A stretch of DNA of 64,000 nt from Chitinophagaceae bacterium (GTDB taxonomy: Bacteria > Bacteroidota > Bacteroidia > Chitinophagales > Chitinophagaceae): the NCBI GenBank assembly GCA_016713085.1, contig JADJPV010000001.1, positions 2,501,001 to 2,565,000 on the forward strand, in the 5' to 3' direction. The notes under the pieces are model-generated. The model did not search any database and had not been told where the DNA came from. It saw only the letters and a program-made list of their open reading frames with translations. A program made the translations under genes and the position numbers. Positions 1 to 9,390 of this stretch are shown here, piece after piece (position 1 is the stretch's first letter; every line of letters begins with the position of its first letter).

Positions 1-1754
1 ACAATTGAAGGTATTGTATGGGAAGCTGACGCACAATCAACTCAATTCAATTTTGTAAGCATGCAGGCCGAACAGATTTTAGGCTACCCGGCACAGCAAT
101 GGATCACTGAAAAAGATTTTTGGCCAAATCATGTGCATGAAGCCGATCGGGAGTGGGCAGTAAATTATTGTGCAAAGTATACAAGTGAAAAAAAATCGCA
201 TGATTTTGAATACCGGATGATTGCTGCAGATGGAAGAGTTGTATGGCTGCACGATATTGTAACAGTTGTGGTAGAAAATAATGAACCTGTAAAGCTGAGA
301 GGTTTGATGATTGATATTACAGAGAAAAAATAATAGAAAAAGGATTGGAGGATTACAAGTTTGCGTTGAATCAATCTTCTATTGTTGATGTTTCAGACAG
401 TACAGGGAATATTCAGTATGCGAATGAAAATTTTTGCCGTATTTCCGGTTACAGCCTGGATGAGCTGAAAGGCCAGAGTCACCGCATACTGAAATCAGGG
501 TATCACAATAAGGAACATTATAAGAACTTATGGGATACTGTAACAGATGGTAAAGTATGGCGGGCTGAGGTGAAGAATAAAGCAAAGGATGGTTCTTTTT
601 ATTGGGTTGATTCAACGGTCATTCCTTTTTTAGATGATCAGGGAAAACCTTTCCAGTATATTACCATCCGTTCAGATATAACAAAAAGAAAGGAAGCTGA
701 AACACAAATCATGAATGCTCTTGAACGGTACGACATTCTTTCAAAAGCTACCAGCGATACCATCTGGGATTGGGATGTGCTGAACAATGTGATTGTTTAT
801 AACCAGGGAATTGTAAAAAACTTTGGCTATAAAGTAACGAAAGTAAAAAATGCAAAAGAAGGGTGGGACATGAATATTCATCCCGACGACAGGCGAAAAG
901 TACAGGAGGGATTTGAAAAGGCATTTCAAAAAAAGAAGGCTGTGGTGCAGGTTGAATACCGGTACCGGTCTGCTGACAGGAACTACAGGTATATTCTTGA
1001 CCGTGCTTTTATCATTTACGGTGTTGATAAGAAGCCTGAAAGAATGATTGGTTCTATGCAGGATATTACCAGTGAAAAAGAGATTGCCATCAGGATTGAA
1101 AAAGAAGTAATAGATGCACAGGAAAGAGAGTGGAACCAGATTGGAATGGAACTGCATGATAATGTGAACCAGATTTTAGCTGCCTCTATGCTGTTAATGG
1201 GATTGGGAAAAGAAAAAATGGAGAGGGGACAGAATGCTGCATCCATTATTAATGAAAGTGAAAAGCATGTGGGAGAAGCGATTGCTGAAATCAGAAGACT
1301 GTCGCATCAGCTGGCACCGGTTTCTGTTGCTAATCTTTCGCTGGAACAGGTATTTGAGTCTTTATTTGAAACGGTTAATGTTAATAAGCAGATTAAAATA
1401 AAATTACAAATGAAGGGGATGAAAGAAATTCCTATTCCTCATAAACTGCAGATTAATTTATACCGCATTTTACAGGAGCAGTTGAATAATATTATGAAGC
1501 ATGCAAAGGCAACAGAAGTGACCGTGAGCTTTAAAAAAATTAAACATTCATTTGTGTTTAAGATTGCTGATAACGGGCTTGGTTTTGATCAGGAAGCACA
1601 TACAGATGGGATTGGTCTTGAAAATATTAAACGAAGGGCCAAAGTATTTGCCGGAGAATTTAAATTGAAAACCGCACCCGGTAAAGGATGCGAAATAATT
1701 GTTGAAATACCGGAGAATGCATTTGCTGAACAGGAAATAGTTAGTGGATCTTGA
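1..1754 (+). CDS. PAS-domain sensor histidine kinase, 5'-truncated by window edge, one frameshift
   Basis: The protein reads in frame from base 1, so its start lies outside the window. It carries the end of one PAS domain (to about base 330, ending DITEKK), two more PAS domains with PAC tails (DITKRK, DITSEK), then a HisKA_3 dimerisation helix with the phospho-acceptor in ELHDNVNQ, and a HATPase domain (N box QLNNIMKHAKA, DNGLGFD, GIGLENI). This is the NarL/DesK kinase class, which normally signals to a LuxR-type response regulator; none is adjacent. Two stops at 331-336 separate the parts. Adding one A to the A6 run at 325-330 restores DITEKKIIEKGLEDY, so I read one gene. No membrane segment is visible in the part present. 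Confidence 0.85.
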
Positions 1755-2103
1755 TTCGCTTCGGGCCAGATGGCGTTAATATCATAAGCGAATCCTTTTG
1801 CTTTCTTTGCAGCAGTGGGTTTGGCTCTGGCAGTTTTGGATACGTTAGTATTCTAGGTTTTTGTTTGTAACCTTTTATCGGCATATGATAAGCAATACTT
1901 GTGTCGGGTCTTAATGCAGGCATATTATCCTGTGGAAGTGCATAAACAATTCCTTTTTGATTATTGGAAATAATTCGCAATGAATTGTATAGCTCGTAAT
2001 TTAATTTGCCAGTAACAGGCATAGAGTCTGTTTTTACAACAAACTGTGCAGAAGCAGTAAAAAAGATAAAAATGCTGATTGCGGTAATAACTGTTTTTTT
2101 CAT
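1741..2103 (-). CDS. small secreted protein of unknown function
   Basis: This 120-residue product has a clear signal peptide (MKKTVITAISIFIFFTASAQ, cleavage after the Ala or at AQF). The mature part is short and Pro/Lys-rich near its end (KLPEPNPLLQRKQKDS). I recognise no domain. It converges on the upstream histidine kinase and the two 3' ends overlap by 14 bases. Such small exported proteins are common in Bacteroidota. It is called on the signal peptide and intact frame; function is unknown. Confidence 0.65.
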   Translation of the reverse strand: MKKTVITAISIFIFFTASAQFVVKTDSMPVTGKLNYELYNSLRIISNNQKGIVYALPQDNMPALRPDTSIAYHMPIKGYKQKPRILTYPKLPEPNPLLQRKQKDSLMILTPSGPKRIKIH

Positions 2104-2217
2104 AGTCAGTCAGTTTGATTAATAAATCTAACAATTTCGACCGCTGAAATAAATCAAAAAGTGTTAATTTTCTGAATAATGATTCAATCAATGCTTAGAT
2201 TTGAAAAAAAATAAATT

Positions 2218-2658
2218 ATGCTACAGGGACTGATTCATTTACACAATGCCTTACGCTGGGTCATTCTGATCCTTTTGCTTATTTCATTAATTCAGGCATT
2301 TACAAAAAATGGAGGAATACAGAAAACCAGTTTGTGGTTGCTGATTGCTGCACATATTACTCTGATACTTGGATTGTTTCAGTATTTCAACAGCCAGGCA
2401 GTTGGTTTTCACCTCATTGAATTAAAAGGTGGTTTTGGCGAAGTAATGAAAGATTCTTTTGCCCGCTTCTGGGTGGTAGAACATATTACAGCCATGATAC
2501 TTGCCATTGTATTAATTACAATAGCCAGGGGAAAAGCAAAGACACTGAATTTTAATGCAGCTAAATGGTTGTACCTCGTGGCGCTGATCTTACTCCTTGC
2601 AGCTATTCCATGGCCTTTCAGAGAAGGAATTGGAAGACCCTGGTTCCCGGGAATGTAA
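2218..2658 (+). CDS. four-helix membrane protein, cytochrome-b-like family
   Basis: A 146-residue integral membrane protein with about four hydrophobic helices (near residues 12-27, 38-56, 84-102 and 116-131). Histidines sit in or next to the helices (LIHLHNALRW, AAHITLILG, VVEHITAMI). Proteins of this type are often named cytochrome B in Flavobacteriia and Chitinophagia, and the spaced His residues would suit haem or quinone contacts, but that role is inferred. It stands alone, with a short AT-rich leader upstream and a strong terminator directly downstream. Confidence 0.7.
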   Translation: MLQGLIHLHNALRWVILILLLISLIQAFTKNGGIQKTSLWLLIAAHITLILGLFQYFNSQAVGFHLIELKGGFGEVMKDSFARFWVVEHITAMILAIVLITIARGKAKTLNFNAAKWLYLVALILLLAAIPWPFREGIGRPWFPGM

Positions 2659-2676
2659 GCCTCTGATAAAAAATTG

Positions 2677-2706
2677 AAAGGAGAATCATTTGATTCTCCT
2701 TTTTTA
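2677..2706 (+). terminator. rho-independent terminator after the cytochrome-b-like gene
   Basis: A perfect 12-bp stem (AAAGGAGAATCA pairing with TGATTCTCCTTT) with a two-base loop is followed directly by a T run. It starts 19 bases after the stop codon of the membrane protein gene. Confidence 0.85.
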
Positions 2707-2806
2707 TTTTTCTGAAATGTCTTTATTGAACAAAAGGTTGGGAATGTTTTTCAGAAACGGCATAATTACAGGTTAAGGCTGAATTGTTCAACAGCGAATT
2801 TATAAA

Positions 2807-3904
2807 TTATGCTAGTAAAGCAGCAGCTACTTTTTTCATTTCTTCCTGTGTACCTACACTTAATCGTAACCATTTGGTTCCTTCTTCAAATGTGCGGGCG
2901 CCAATAATCCTGTTTGCTTCAAGAACAGCTTTTACATCTTTCCTGTAATTGATCGTATTGAAATAAACAAAACTGGTGTGTGAGGGAATGTATGGGATGC
3001 CTTCCTGTTCCAGTGCCTTGCAAAATATAGTTCGTGCCAGTGCATTTTCCTTTTTGCAAAATTCAGTAAAGCTTTTGTCTTTCAATGATGCCAGTGCACC
3101 TGCCACTGATACCGCACTTGCACCTGCATTAGCCCATGGCTGCAGATCATTTAATTGTTTGATCGTTGTTGGATGTGCCAGTGCATACCCAACCCGGGCA
3201 CCCGCCATACCATAAATTTTGGAAAAGGTTTTAGCAATCACCAGGTTTGGGTAATCATTTACCAAGTGTGCCATGGAGGGTTCATTGCTGAATTCTGTAT
3301 ATGCTTCATCTAATAAGATGATAGCTTTGGGTGCAATATCTTTAATAAATGCTTCCAGTTCATTTGCCGGTAATACTGTACCGGTTGGATTATTTGGATT
3401 GCAGATATAAACCAGTTTCGTTTGCTGGGTCATTGCTTCTTTCATCCGTTGCAGGTCGGTTACTTTTTTATCTGTTAAAGGAACCAGTTTAATATCGAGC
3501 CCGGTTTTACGTGCTGCCGGCATCCATAAACGAAAAGTGGGATCGGGTGCAACTGCATTTCCTTTTTGCATGGCAGCCCACATAGCTGTTAAGCCCAATA
3601 GTTCAGACGAACCGGCACCAATTACAATGTGTTCTTTAGTATGACCGGTGAGTGCACTGATCTGCTCTCTTAATTGTGTGGTAATTTCAAATTTATAGCG
3701 GTTGCTGCCATTTACCGCATCCATCATTTGCTTCCGTGCAGCAGGGGAAGGGCCATGCGGATTTTCATTTGAACTTAACTTAATGATTTTTTCAACATCA
3801 GGGAACCGGAATTGTTTTTCTGCTTCAGCTGCAAAAAGATCCCTGCTCAAAGTAAAAGCTGCAAGGGTAAGAGCGGTTTGTTTCAGTAGTTCACGACGTT
3901 GCAT
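2807..3904 (-). CDS. PLP-dependent class I/II aminotransferase, histidinol-phosphate aminotransferase-like, with Tat-type leader
   Basis: This 365-residue enzyme has the fold-type I aminotransferase motifs: SSNENPHGPSP near the start, the nucleotide-like CNPNNPTGT, LDEAYTEF, and the PLP lysine in AKTFSKIYGMAGARVGYA. It resembles HisC, which transfers an amino group between histidinol phosphate or aromatic amino acids and 2-oxoglutarate. The N-terminus MQRRELLKQTALTLAAFTLSR looks like a twin-arginine leader followed by an Ala-rich cleavage region (LFAAEAEK), so export is likely; a normal HisC is cytoplasmic. It is not in a his operon. Substrate is unknown; periplasmic HisC-like proteins are frequent in this phylum. 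Confidence 0.85.
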   Translation of the reverse strand: MQRRELLKQTALTLAAFTLSRDLFAAEAEKQFRFPDVEKIIKLSSNENPHGPSPAARKQMMDAVNGSNRYKFEITTQLREQISALTGHTKEHIVIGAGSSELLGLTAMWAAMQKGNAVAPDPTFRLWMPAARKTGLDIKLVPLTDKKVTDLQRMKEAMTQQTKLVYICNPNNPTGTVLPANELEAFIKDIAPKAIILLDEAYTEFSNEPSMAHLVNDYPNLVIAKTFSKIYGMAGARVGYALAHPTTIKQLNDLQPWANAGASAVSVAGALASLKDKSFTEFCKKENALARTIFCKALEQEGIPYIPSHTSFVYFNTINYRKDVKAVLEANRIIGARTFEEGTKWLRLSVGTQEEMKKVAAALLA

Positions 3905-3964
3905 GGTTATTGTTTTAGTTCCTGTAAGTTAATTCAAAAAGCTGTTTGTTCCTATAGAAACCCG

Positions 3965-4465
3965 TCAGCGTTTACCCAGTTCAATCACTTCACAATTTTT
4001 CATATCCTTTCCATCAATTGCAAAACGGATAATGGTTCTTACTTTATGCCAGCCATGTTTGCCAGCCGCACCGGGATTCATGTGCAGGCAATTGATCTTA
4101 TCATCATACATCACTTTTAAAATGTGAGAGTGACCGCTGATGAATAATAAGGGTTGGTGAAGCAGCAATTCCTTCCTTGTTTCAGGATTATACCTTGGCG
4201 GTGATCCGCCGATATGCCGCATCATTACTTTCACGCCTTCACACATAAAAACAAGTTGCTCTGGGTAGATGCTTCTTACATCCTGCCCGTCAATATTTCC
4301 GTAAACCCCTTTTATCGTCAGGCCGCTCAAATCGGCCAGACGGTTAGATATTTCAATATTTCCAAAATCTCCGGCATGCCAAATTTCATCACAGTCTTCA
4401 AAATGTTTGAATACCGTTTCATCAAGAAAACCATGTGTATCTGATATAAGTCCAATGCGTGTCAA
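3965..4465 (-). CDS. YfcE/MJ0936-type metallophosphoesterase
   Basis: A compact 166-residue calcineurin-like phosphoesterase. All metal-binding motifs are visible: GLISDTHG (DxH), HAGDFG (GD), GNID (GNxD), and GHSH near residue 113, plus a late His in CLHMNPGAAG. Family members hydrolyse phosphodiesters or phosphomonoesters with Mn2+ or Ni2+; the natural substrate here cannot be told. Length matches the family. It sits 60 bp downstream of the aminotransferase start on the same strand and probably has its own promoter. Confidence 0.88.
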   Translation of the reverse strand: MTRIGLISDTHGFLDETVFKHFEDCDEIWHAGDFGNIEISNRLADLSGLTIKGVYGNIDGQDVRSIYPEQLVFMCEGVKVMMRHIGGSPPRYNPETRKELLLHQPLLFISGHSHILKVMYDDKINCLHMNPGAAGKHGWHKVRTIIRFAIDGKDMKNCEVIELGKR

Positions 4466-4649
4466 TTGTATAAATAAAGTTTAGTAGTTTTAAATCTGAA
4501 ACGATCACTATGCCATTCCACCGCAATTTCACTTATTGGATTGATAAACGGAAGTGGAAATATATTTTTCTTCTTTCGACACTTGAACTGTCACGAAACT
4601 GATGATTGAGTGTGTTACAGTTCATTCTATGCACAGTATACATATGAAC

Positions 4650-4669
4650 GTACAAGTGAGTGACACAAC
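4650..4669 (+). repeat. degenerate copy of the gtacaagagtgcgacgcaac repeat
   Basis: The 20 bases here match the repeat at 19387-19406 at about 16 of 20 positions, and both copies are followed by CAAGGCTTAA within 21 bases. It lies in the leader of the homogentisate dioxygenase gene. The rest of 4466-4742 holds an AT-rich leader and no gene that I can see. Confidence 0.5.
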
Positions 4670-4742
4670 CAAGGCTTAATCGTATTCATGAAGCTGGATA
4701 CCGCATTTTCAAATTTCCAAATCAACCAATCACCAAATCATT

Positions 4743-5900
4743 ATGCCTCATTATTATAAACTGGGAACTATTCCACACAAACGTCATACACAATTCCGCA
4801 AACCAAACGGGGAACTGTACAGCGAACAGTTATTTTCAACAGAAGGATTCAGTGATGATTATTCATTGCTGTATCATTGTCATCCGCCAACACAGATCAT
4901 TAAAACCGAAGCGCAGATTGATGTATCGCCAATTATTGCAGAAGAGAAAATGCTGCAGCATCGTTGCTTTGAAGGTTTTCATGTAAAGCCGGCGAAAGAT
5001 TTTCTCGAAAGCCGTGTGCCTGTTTTGGTGAACAGTGATTGTCATATTGTACTGGCAGCACCGCAGCAAAGCATGAAGGATTATTATTACAAGAACACAG
5101 ATGCAGACGAAATGATTTTTGTACATGAAGGAACAGGCAAAGTAAAAACGCAGTATGGCGAATTAACTTTCGGTTATGGAGATTCTAACATTTTGCCGAG
5201 AGGTACAATTTACCAGATCGAATTTAATGATGAAAAGAATCGTTTGTTTATTGTTGAATCATTTACTCCGCTGCGTTATCCAAAAAGATACATGAGTAAA
5301 TATGGTCAGCTCATGGAGCATTCACCTTATTGTGAACGGGATATCCGTGAGCCGCAGAATTTACAGACGATTGACGAAAAAGGTGACTACCTGATTAAAG
5401 CAAAGAAGAAAGGAATGCTGTACGGACTGCATTATGGAACCCATCCTTTTGATGTGGTAGGCTGGGATGGATGCTGTTATCCCTACATTTTTTCTATACA
5501 TGATTTTGAACCCATTACAGGTCGTGTGCATCAGCCACCACCTGTACACCAAACCTTTGAAACCAATGCATTTGTGGTTTGTTCTTTTGTGCCACGTTTA
5601 TACGATTATCATTCTGATGCCATTCCTGCACCATATAATCACAGCAATATCGACAGTGATGAAGTAATTTATTATGTAGATGGAGATTTTATGAGCCGCA
5701 AAAATGTAACAAGGGGAATGATCACCTTACATCCTGCCGGTATTCCCCACGGGCCGCATCCCGGTGCTGTTGCAAAAAGTATTGGAGCTAAAGAAACCAA
5801 AGAACTGGCGGTAATGGTAGATACCTTCCGTCCGTTGATGCTTACAAAACAGGCACTGGATATTGAAAATGGAAATTATGTAATGAGTTGGGCTGAATAG
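4743..5900 (+). CDS. hmgA: homogentisate 1,2-dioxygenase
   Basis: This 385-residue protein opens the aromatic ring of homogentisate to give maleylacetoacetate in tyrosine/phenylalanine degradation. It has the two-cupin layout of the family. The likely iron ligands are visible in the C-terminal part: His in APYNHSN, Glu in DSDEVIYY, and His in GIPHGPHPG. FDVVGWDGCCYPYIFSIHDFEPITG and VHQTFE are also typical HGD segments. Bacteroidota HGDs are shorter than the roughly 440-residue eukaryotic enzyme, so the length is normal. No other tyrosine-degradation gene is adjacent; the following hairpin at 5920-5949 suggests monocistronic expression. Confidence 0.93.
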   Translation: MPHYYKLGTIPHKRHTQFRKPNGELYSEQLFSTEGFSDDYSLLYHCHPPTQIIKTEAQIDVSPIIAEEKMLQHRCFEGFHVKPAKDFLESRVPVLVNSDCHIVLAAPQQSMKDYYYKNTDADEMIFVHEGTGKVKTQYGELTFGYGDSNILPRGTIYQIEFNDEKNRLFIVESFTPLRYPKRYMSKYGQLMEHSPYCERDIREPQNLQTIDEKGDYLIKAKKKGMLYGLHYGTHPFDVVGWDGCCYPYIFSIHDFEPITGRVHQPPPVHQTFETNAFVVCSFVPRLYDYHSDAIPAPYNHSNIDSDEVIYYVDGDFMSRKNVTRGMITLHPAGIPHGPHPGAVAKSIGAKETKELAVMVDTFRPLMLTKQALDIENGNYVMSWAE

Positions 5901-5919
5901 CGGAAAGATCAAAAGAGAG

Positions 5920-5949
5920 AAAAGAGTTTGAAGAAAGCTCTTTTTTTTT
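5920..5949. terminator. likely bidirectional terminator between hmgA and the SPOR lipoprotein gene
   Basis: AAAAGAG pairs with CTCTTTT around an 11-base loop, and the right arm runs into nine T. The A-rich left side gives a T-rich tail in the opposite direction, where the convergent gene ends. Confidence 0.6.
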
Positions 5950-5960
5950 GAAGGATGTTT

Positions 5961-6329
5961 TTACTCTTTCACTTTTATTTCAAACTTCGCAGGTATTACA
6001 AAAACATTGGTAAAGCTAGATTTGATTTTTTTTTGGTAACTCACTGCTTCAGCCTGCGTCAAAAAATTTCCAAATCGTATTTTATAGTAGGGGCTCTGAA
6101 ACATCAGGAATGTTTTCTGTTGTGGGTATTTTGTGAGCAGCAATGATTTTGCGTTGAGAGCTTCATTTCTGTCAATAGTATTTAGTACCTGCAGTTGGTA
6201 GCCATTCACCATTTTTTTTGTGATAGTTTTTTCCTTAGTTGGAGCCGAAGTACTGGTTGTCTTTGGGCCTGTGCAGGCCGCCAGAACAATAGGAATGAAA
6301 ATGGTATAAATGATTTTTTTGATCTGCAT
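5961..6329 (-). CDS. SPOR-domain lipoprotein
   Basis: I start this at the ATG at 6329, giving MQIKKIIYTIFIPIVLAACTG, a lipoprotein signal with lipobox LAAC; the longer frame upstream has no signal logic. After a Thr/Ser-rich linker the protein has a SPOR-like repeat: YQLQVLNTIDRNEALNAKSLL and YYKIRFGNFLTQAEAVSYQKK. SPOR domains bind denuded peptidoglycan glycan at septa. The product is about 122 residues and probably sits in the outer membrane facing the periplasm. Convergent with hmgA. Confidence 0.75.
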   Translation of the reverse strand: MQIKKIIYTIFIPIVLAACTGPKTTSTSAPTKEKTITKKMVNGYQLQVLNTIDRNEALNAKSLLLTKYPQQKTFLMFQSPYYKIRFGNFLTQAEAVSYQKKIKSSFTNVFVIPAKFEIKVKE

Positions 6330-6426
6330 TACGTCGGGATACACTGAACAGGCAAAATGCAAGCCAGAATCATATTTGCCGCTTTTCTTTTAATGAACCG
6401 CTAATTTGAGGCCCGGTAAAAAAAAA

Positions 6427-6457
6427 TTTGCAGGTATGCAACAAGTTTTTACATTTG
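6427..6457 (+). promoter_or_regulatory. Bacteroidota-type promoter of the tetR gene
   Basis: TTTG at 6427-6430, a 19-base spacer, then TACATTTG at 6450-6457. This is an exact match to the -33 TTTG / -7 TAnnTTTG pattern used by the Bacteroidota primary sigma factor. The operator follows directly downstream. Confidence 0.75.
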
Positions 6458-6473
6458 TTAACCATTTGGTTAA
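6458..6473. promoter_or_regulatory. candidate TetR operator before tetR
   Basis: TTAACC-ATTT-GGTTAA is a perfect 6+6 inverted repeat placed between the -7 box and the tetR start codon at 6478. A near-identical dyad lies before tolC at 7111-7126. Position and duplication point to autoregulation by the adjacent TetR protein. Confidence 0.75.
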
Positions 6474-6477
6474 ATTT

Positions 6478-7095
6478 ATGTCTAAACTGGTAAAAGATAA
6501 GACTACAGAAGAAAAGATCCTTGATGCTGCCCGAAAGGTGTTTGTAACCAAGGGGATGTATGGTGCCCGGATGCAGGATATTGCTGACGAAGCCGGTATT
6601 AACAAAGCCCTGCTTCACTATCACTTTGAGAACAAAGAAAAGCTGTTTGAAACCGTGTTTTTAGAAGCCGCAGGTCAATTGTTCCCGAGAGTGAATGCAA
6701 TTTTTAATTCAGATGAACCGCTGTTTGAAAAGATTGAAAAATTCTGTGACGAGTATATTACGATTGTGATTGCAAACCCTTACCTGCCTTTGTTTGTAAT
6801 GAATGAAATGATGCAGGACCCAATGTACTTTATGAAGAAAGTGTGGGGTACAAAGAACAAACCTGACCCGACAAATTTTCTGAAACAGATTCAGGAAGAA
6901 GTGGAAAAAGGGAATATTAAACCGATCAGCCCATTACACCTGCTGATGAACCTGATTTCGATGACGATCTTTCCTTTTATTGCCAAGCCCATGTTTCAGC
7001 TGAACCTGGGATTGGATGAATTTCAGTTCAGGCATGCAATGGAGCAAAGAAGAAAAGAAATTCCAAAGTTTATTATTGATGCCATCCGAAAATAA
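6478..7095 (+). CDS. TetR-family repressor of the efflux operon
   Basis: I start at ATG 6478 (MSKLVKDKTTEEKILDAARK), just after the operator; the longer frame would read through the promoter. The N-terminus is a TetR helix-turn-helix (GARMQDIADEAGINKALLHYHFENKEKLF, residues about 27-55). The C-terminal ligand domain is about 150 residues and has DEYITIVIANPYLPLFVMNEM, close to the TetR_C regions of regulators that sit beside TolC/HlyD/ABC-2 exporters. The gene directly precedes tolC, and both leaders carry the same dyad, so it most likely represses itself and the exporter. Confidence 0.9.
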   Translation: MSKLVKDKTTEEKILDAARKVFVTKGMYGARMQDIADEAGINKALLHYHFENKEKLFETVFLEAAGQLFPRVNAIFNSDEPLFEKIEKFCDEYITIVIANPYLPLFVMNEMMQDPMYFMKKVWGTKNKPDPTNFLKQIQEEVEKGNIKPISPLHLLMNLISMTIFPFIAKPMFQLNLGLDEFQFRHAMEQRRKEIPKFIIDAIRK

Positions 7096-7110
7096 TTTTT
7101 TTGTTACTAA

Positions 7111-7126
7111 TTAACTATTTGGTTAA
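7111..7126. promoter_or_regulatory. second TetR operator, before tolC
   Basis: TTAACT-ATTT-GGTTAA, the same dyad as at 6458-6473 with one changed base, lies 12 bases before the tolC start codon. A repressor bound here would block translation-proximal transcription of the whole exporter operon. Confidence 0.7.
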
Positions 7127-7137
7127 ATATTTTTTAC

Positions 7138-8390
7138 ATGAAGAAAATGCTGTTTTTATTCCTGGTTCTTGCAGAGGTTTCTTTTTCACAGACGGTAACG
7201 CTGGAGAAAGTGAATCAACTGGCAAGACAGAATTATCCACTGATCAGGCAGAAAGATCTGATCAGGCAAACAAAAGAGATCAATGTTGATAATCTTAAAA
7301 AGGGATACCTGCCGCAGCTTTCAGTAAGCGGTCAGGCTTCTTATCAATCAGATGTTACCAGCGTAAAAATTTCTGTTCCAGGTGTAAACATTGTACCTCC
7401 AAGTAAAGATCAGTACAGGATTGTGGCCGATGTGAATCAAATGATTTATGATGGCGGGTTAACAAAGCAACAGAAAAGTATACAGGGCATAAATGCAGAA
7501 GTGGAAGATCAGAAGATTGAAGTGGAACTGTATAAACTCACTGATCGTATCAACCAGATTTATTTAAGCATTTTGTTCATTGATGAACAATTGAAACAAA
7601 CTGAACTGATCAGGAAAGATCTTGAAACAGGATTAAAAAAAATTGATGCGCAGGTGCAGAATGGGGTGGCATTTAAGTCAAATCTTAACCTGTTGAAAGC
7701 AGAGATTTTAAAAGTTGATCAACGTGTAATAGAGCTGAAAGCTACCAGAACAGGTTTGATGGATGTGTTGAGTTTATTTACAGGCGAAACATATTCTGCT
7801 GCAACTGTTTTTGAAAAGCCGGCTGTTGTTTCAGCAACTGCGGAACAAACCATTCTTCGGCCGGAATTAAAACTTTTTCAATCGCAGCAAAAATTACTGG
7901 AAGGGCAAAACAATATCATCAAAGCAAAGAATCTTCCAAAGACCAGTTTGTTTCTGCAGGAGGTTATGGAAGGCCGGGATTGACCATGCTTGAAAATAAG
8001 TTTGCGGCTTACTATATAACCGGAGTTCGTTTTAACTGGGCCTTTGGTGGATTGTATACTTCTAAGAAAGAGAAAGAGCTGATTGAAGTGAATAAGAAAA
8101 TTGTAATGATTCAGCAGGATGCTTTCCTTCTCAACACGAATACCCAGTTAAAACAGCAGCAGGCAGAAGTTGATAAAATCAATCAGCTGATTGCAAAAGA
8201 TGCAGAGATCATTAACCTGCGTATCATGGTGAAGGATGCAGCAAAAGCACAACTGGAAAACGGAGTGATTACAGCCAATGATTTCCTGCGTGAAGTAAAT
8301 GCTGAAGACCAGGCCAGGCAATCACTCATTGTACACCAGCTGCAATTATTACAGGCACAAATTAATTATCAAACTATCAAGGGCAAATAA
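7138..8390 (+). CDS. TolC-family outer-membrane efflux protein, one frameshift
   Basis: The product has a signal peptide (MKKMLFLFLVLAEVSFSQ) and two outer-membrane efflux protein repeats rich in long helices (KVNQLARQNYPLIRQKDLI; LKQQQAEVDKINQLIAKD). It forms the outer-membrane channel of the tripartite exporter coded next door. The frame stops at 7981-7983 and the rest is read from a second frame. Adding one G in the run near 7960 restores FLQGGYGRPGLTMLENKF, the conserved family segment joining the halves, so I read one gene of about 417 residues. It ends 10 bases before the HlyD gene. Confidence 0.85.
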
Positions 8391-8400
8391 AATACAGCGT

Positions 8401-9336
8401 ATGCGAAAAATTATTCTATCAGTAATGGCAGCAGTTTCATTTGCAGCCTGTAAGAACAACGAAAATAAATTCGATGCTTCGGGCACATTTGAAACAACAG
8501 AAGTAATTGTTTCTTCTGAGCTCAATGGAAAAATTCTTTCATTGAATATAAGTGAAGGCGATACTGTTTCATCGGGCAGAGTCGTTGGAACTGTTGATGC
8601 AGAAGGCATCTCCTTACAAAAGGAGCAGGTGGAAGCAAGCATCAGTTCATTAGGTGATAAAACAGCTGATGTTGGTCCGCAGGTTCAATTATTACAAAAT
8701 CAATTGGCGGTGCAGCAATCACAACTCAGCAATTTGCTGCATGAAAAAAAGCGGATTGAAAATCTTATCAGTCAGGATGCTGCAACGGGAAAACAACTGG
8801 ATGATATTAATGCACAAATTGATGTGGTGACAAAGCAAATGACTGTAACGCAGCACCAGATTGCGGTACAGCGTAGCAATGTTTCCACACAAAACAGAAG
8901 TATTCTCAGCGAAAATAAACCATTGCAGAAAAGAGTGGCACAGCTGAATGATCAGCTAAAGCGTGCCGATGTTGTGAATCCGATCAACGGAACTGTTTTA
9001 ACGAAGTATGCTGAAGCAGGTGAATTAACAGCAGCAGGAAAGGCATTGTATAAAATTGCTGATCTGACAGTCATGAAACTCCGTGCTTATGTTACAGGCG
9101 ATCAGCTTTCGCAAATTAAATTAGGCCAGCAGGTAAAGGTTTTAATTGATGACGGAAAGGATAAATACAAAGAGTTACCCGGAACCATCACATGGATTTC
9201 TGATAAAGCGGAGTTTACGCCAAAAACCATTCAGACAAAGGAAGAAAGGGCCAACCTTGTTTATGCAGTTAAGATTGATGTAAAGAACAATGGCTATCTG
9301 AAGATTGGAATGTATGGAGAAGTAATGTTCAAGTAG
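8401..9336 (+). CDS. HlyD-family periplasmic adaptor lipoprotein
   Basis: The ATG at 8401 gives a lipoprotein signal (MRKIILSVMAAVSFAACKNN, lipobox FAAC). Then come a biotinyl-lipoyl-like half motif (SELNGKILSLNISEGDTVSSG), a long coiled-coil hairpin (about residues 75-185), the returning lipoyl half (VVNPINGTVLTKYAEAGELTAAG) and a beta-barrel domain (LRAYVTGDQLSQIKLGQQVKVLID). The order matches YbhG/EmrA-type membrane fusion proteins, which link the inner-membrane ABC exporter to TolC. 311 residues is the usual YbhG length. Confidence 0.92.
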   Translation: MRKIILSVMAAVSFAACKNNENKFDASGTFETTEVIVSSELNGKILSLNISEGDTVSSGRVVGTVDAEGISLQKEQVEASISSLGDKTADVGPQVQLLQNQLAVQQSQLSNLLHEKKRIENLISQDAATGKQLDDINAQIDVVTKQMTVTQHQIAVQRSNVSTQNRSILSENKPLQKRVAQLNDQLKRADVVNPINGTVLTKYAEAGELTAAGKALYKIADLTVMKLRAYVTGDQLSQIKLGQQVKVLIDDGKDKYKELPGTITWISDKAEFTPKTIQTKEERANLVYAVKIDVKNNGYLKIGMYGEVMFK

Positions 9337-9344
9337 AAAGATCA

Positions 9345-9371
9345 GGTCGGCCCACGCCTCGTGGTCTGACC
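9345..9371. other. strong hairpin inside the efflux operon
   Basis: Arms GGTCGGCCCACG and CGTGGTCTGACC pair at 11 of 12 positions around a 3-base loop in the 54-bp gap between the HlyD and first ATPase genes. No T run follows, so it is more likely an mRNA-stability or REP-like element than a terminator. Confidence 0.55.
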
Positions 9372-9390
9372 AATTCAAGAGGCAAAAATT

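Noticed and set aside
741..1157. Long minus-strand frame over the PAS kinase
   Set aside because: Overlaps a clear PAS-kinase coding region on the other strand and has no recognisable motif.
8299..8400. Longer HlyD frame starting inside tolC
   Set aside because: ATG 8401 yields a proper lipoprotein signal with lipobox FAAC; the longer form would bury it.
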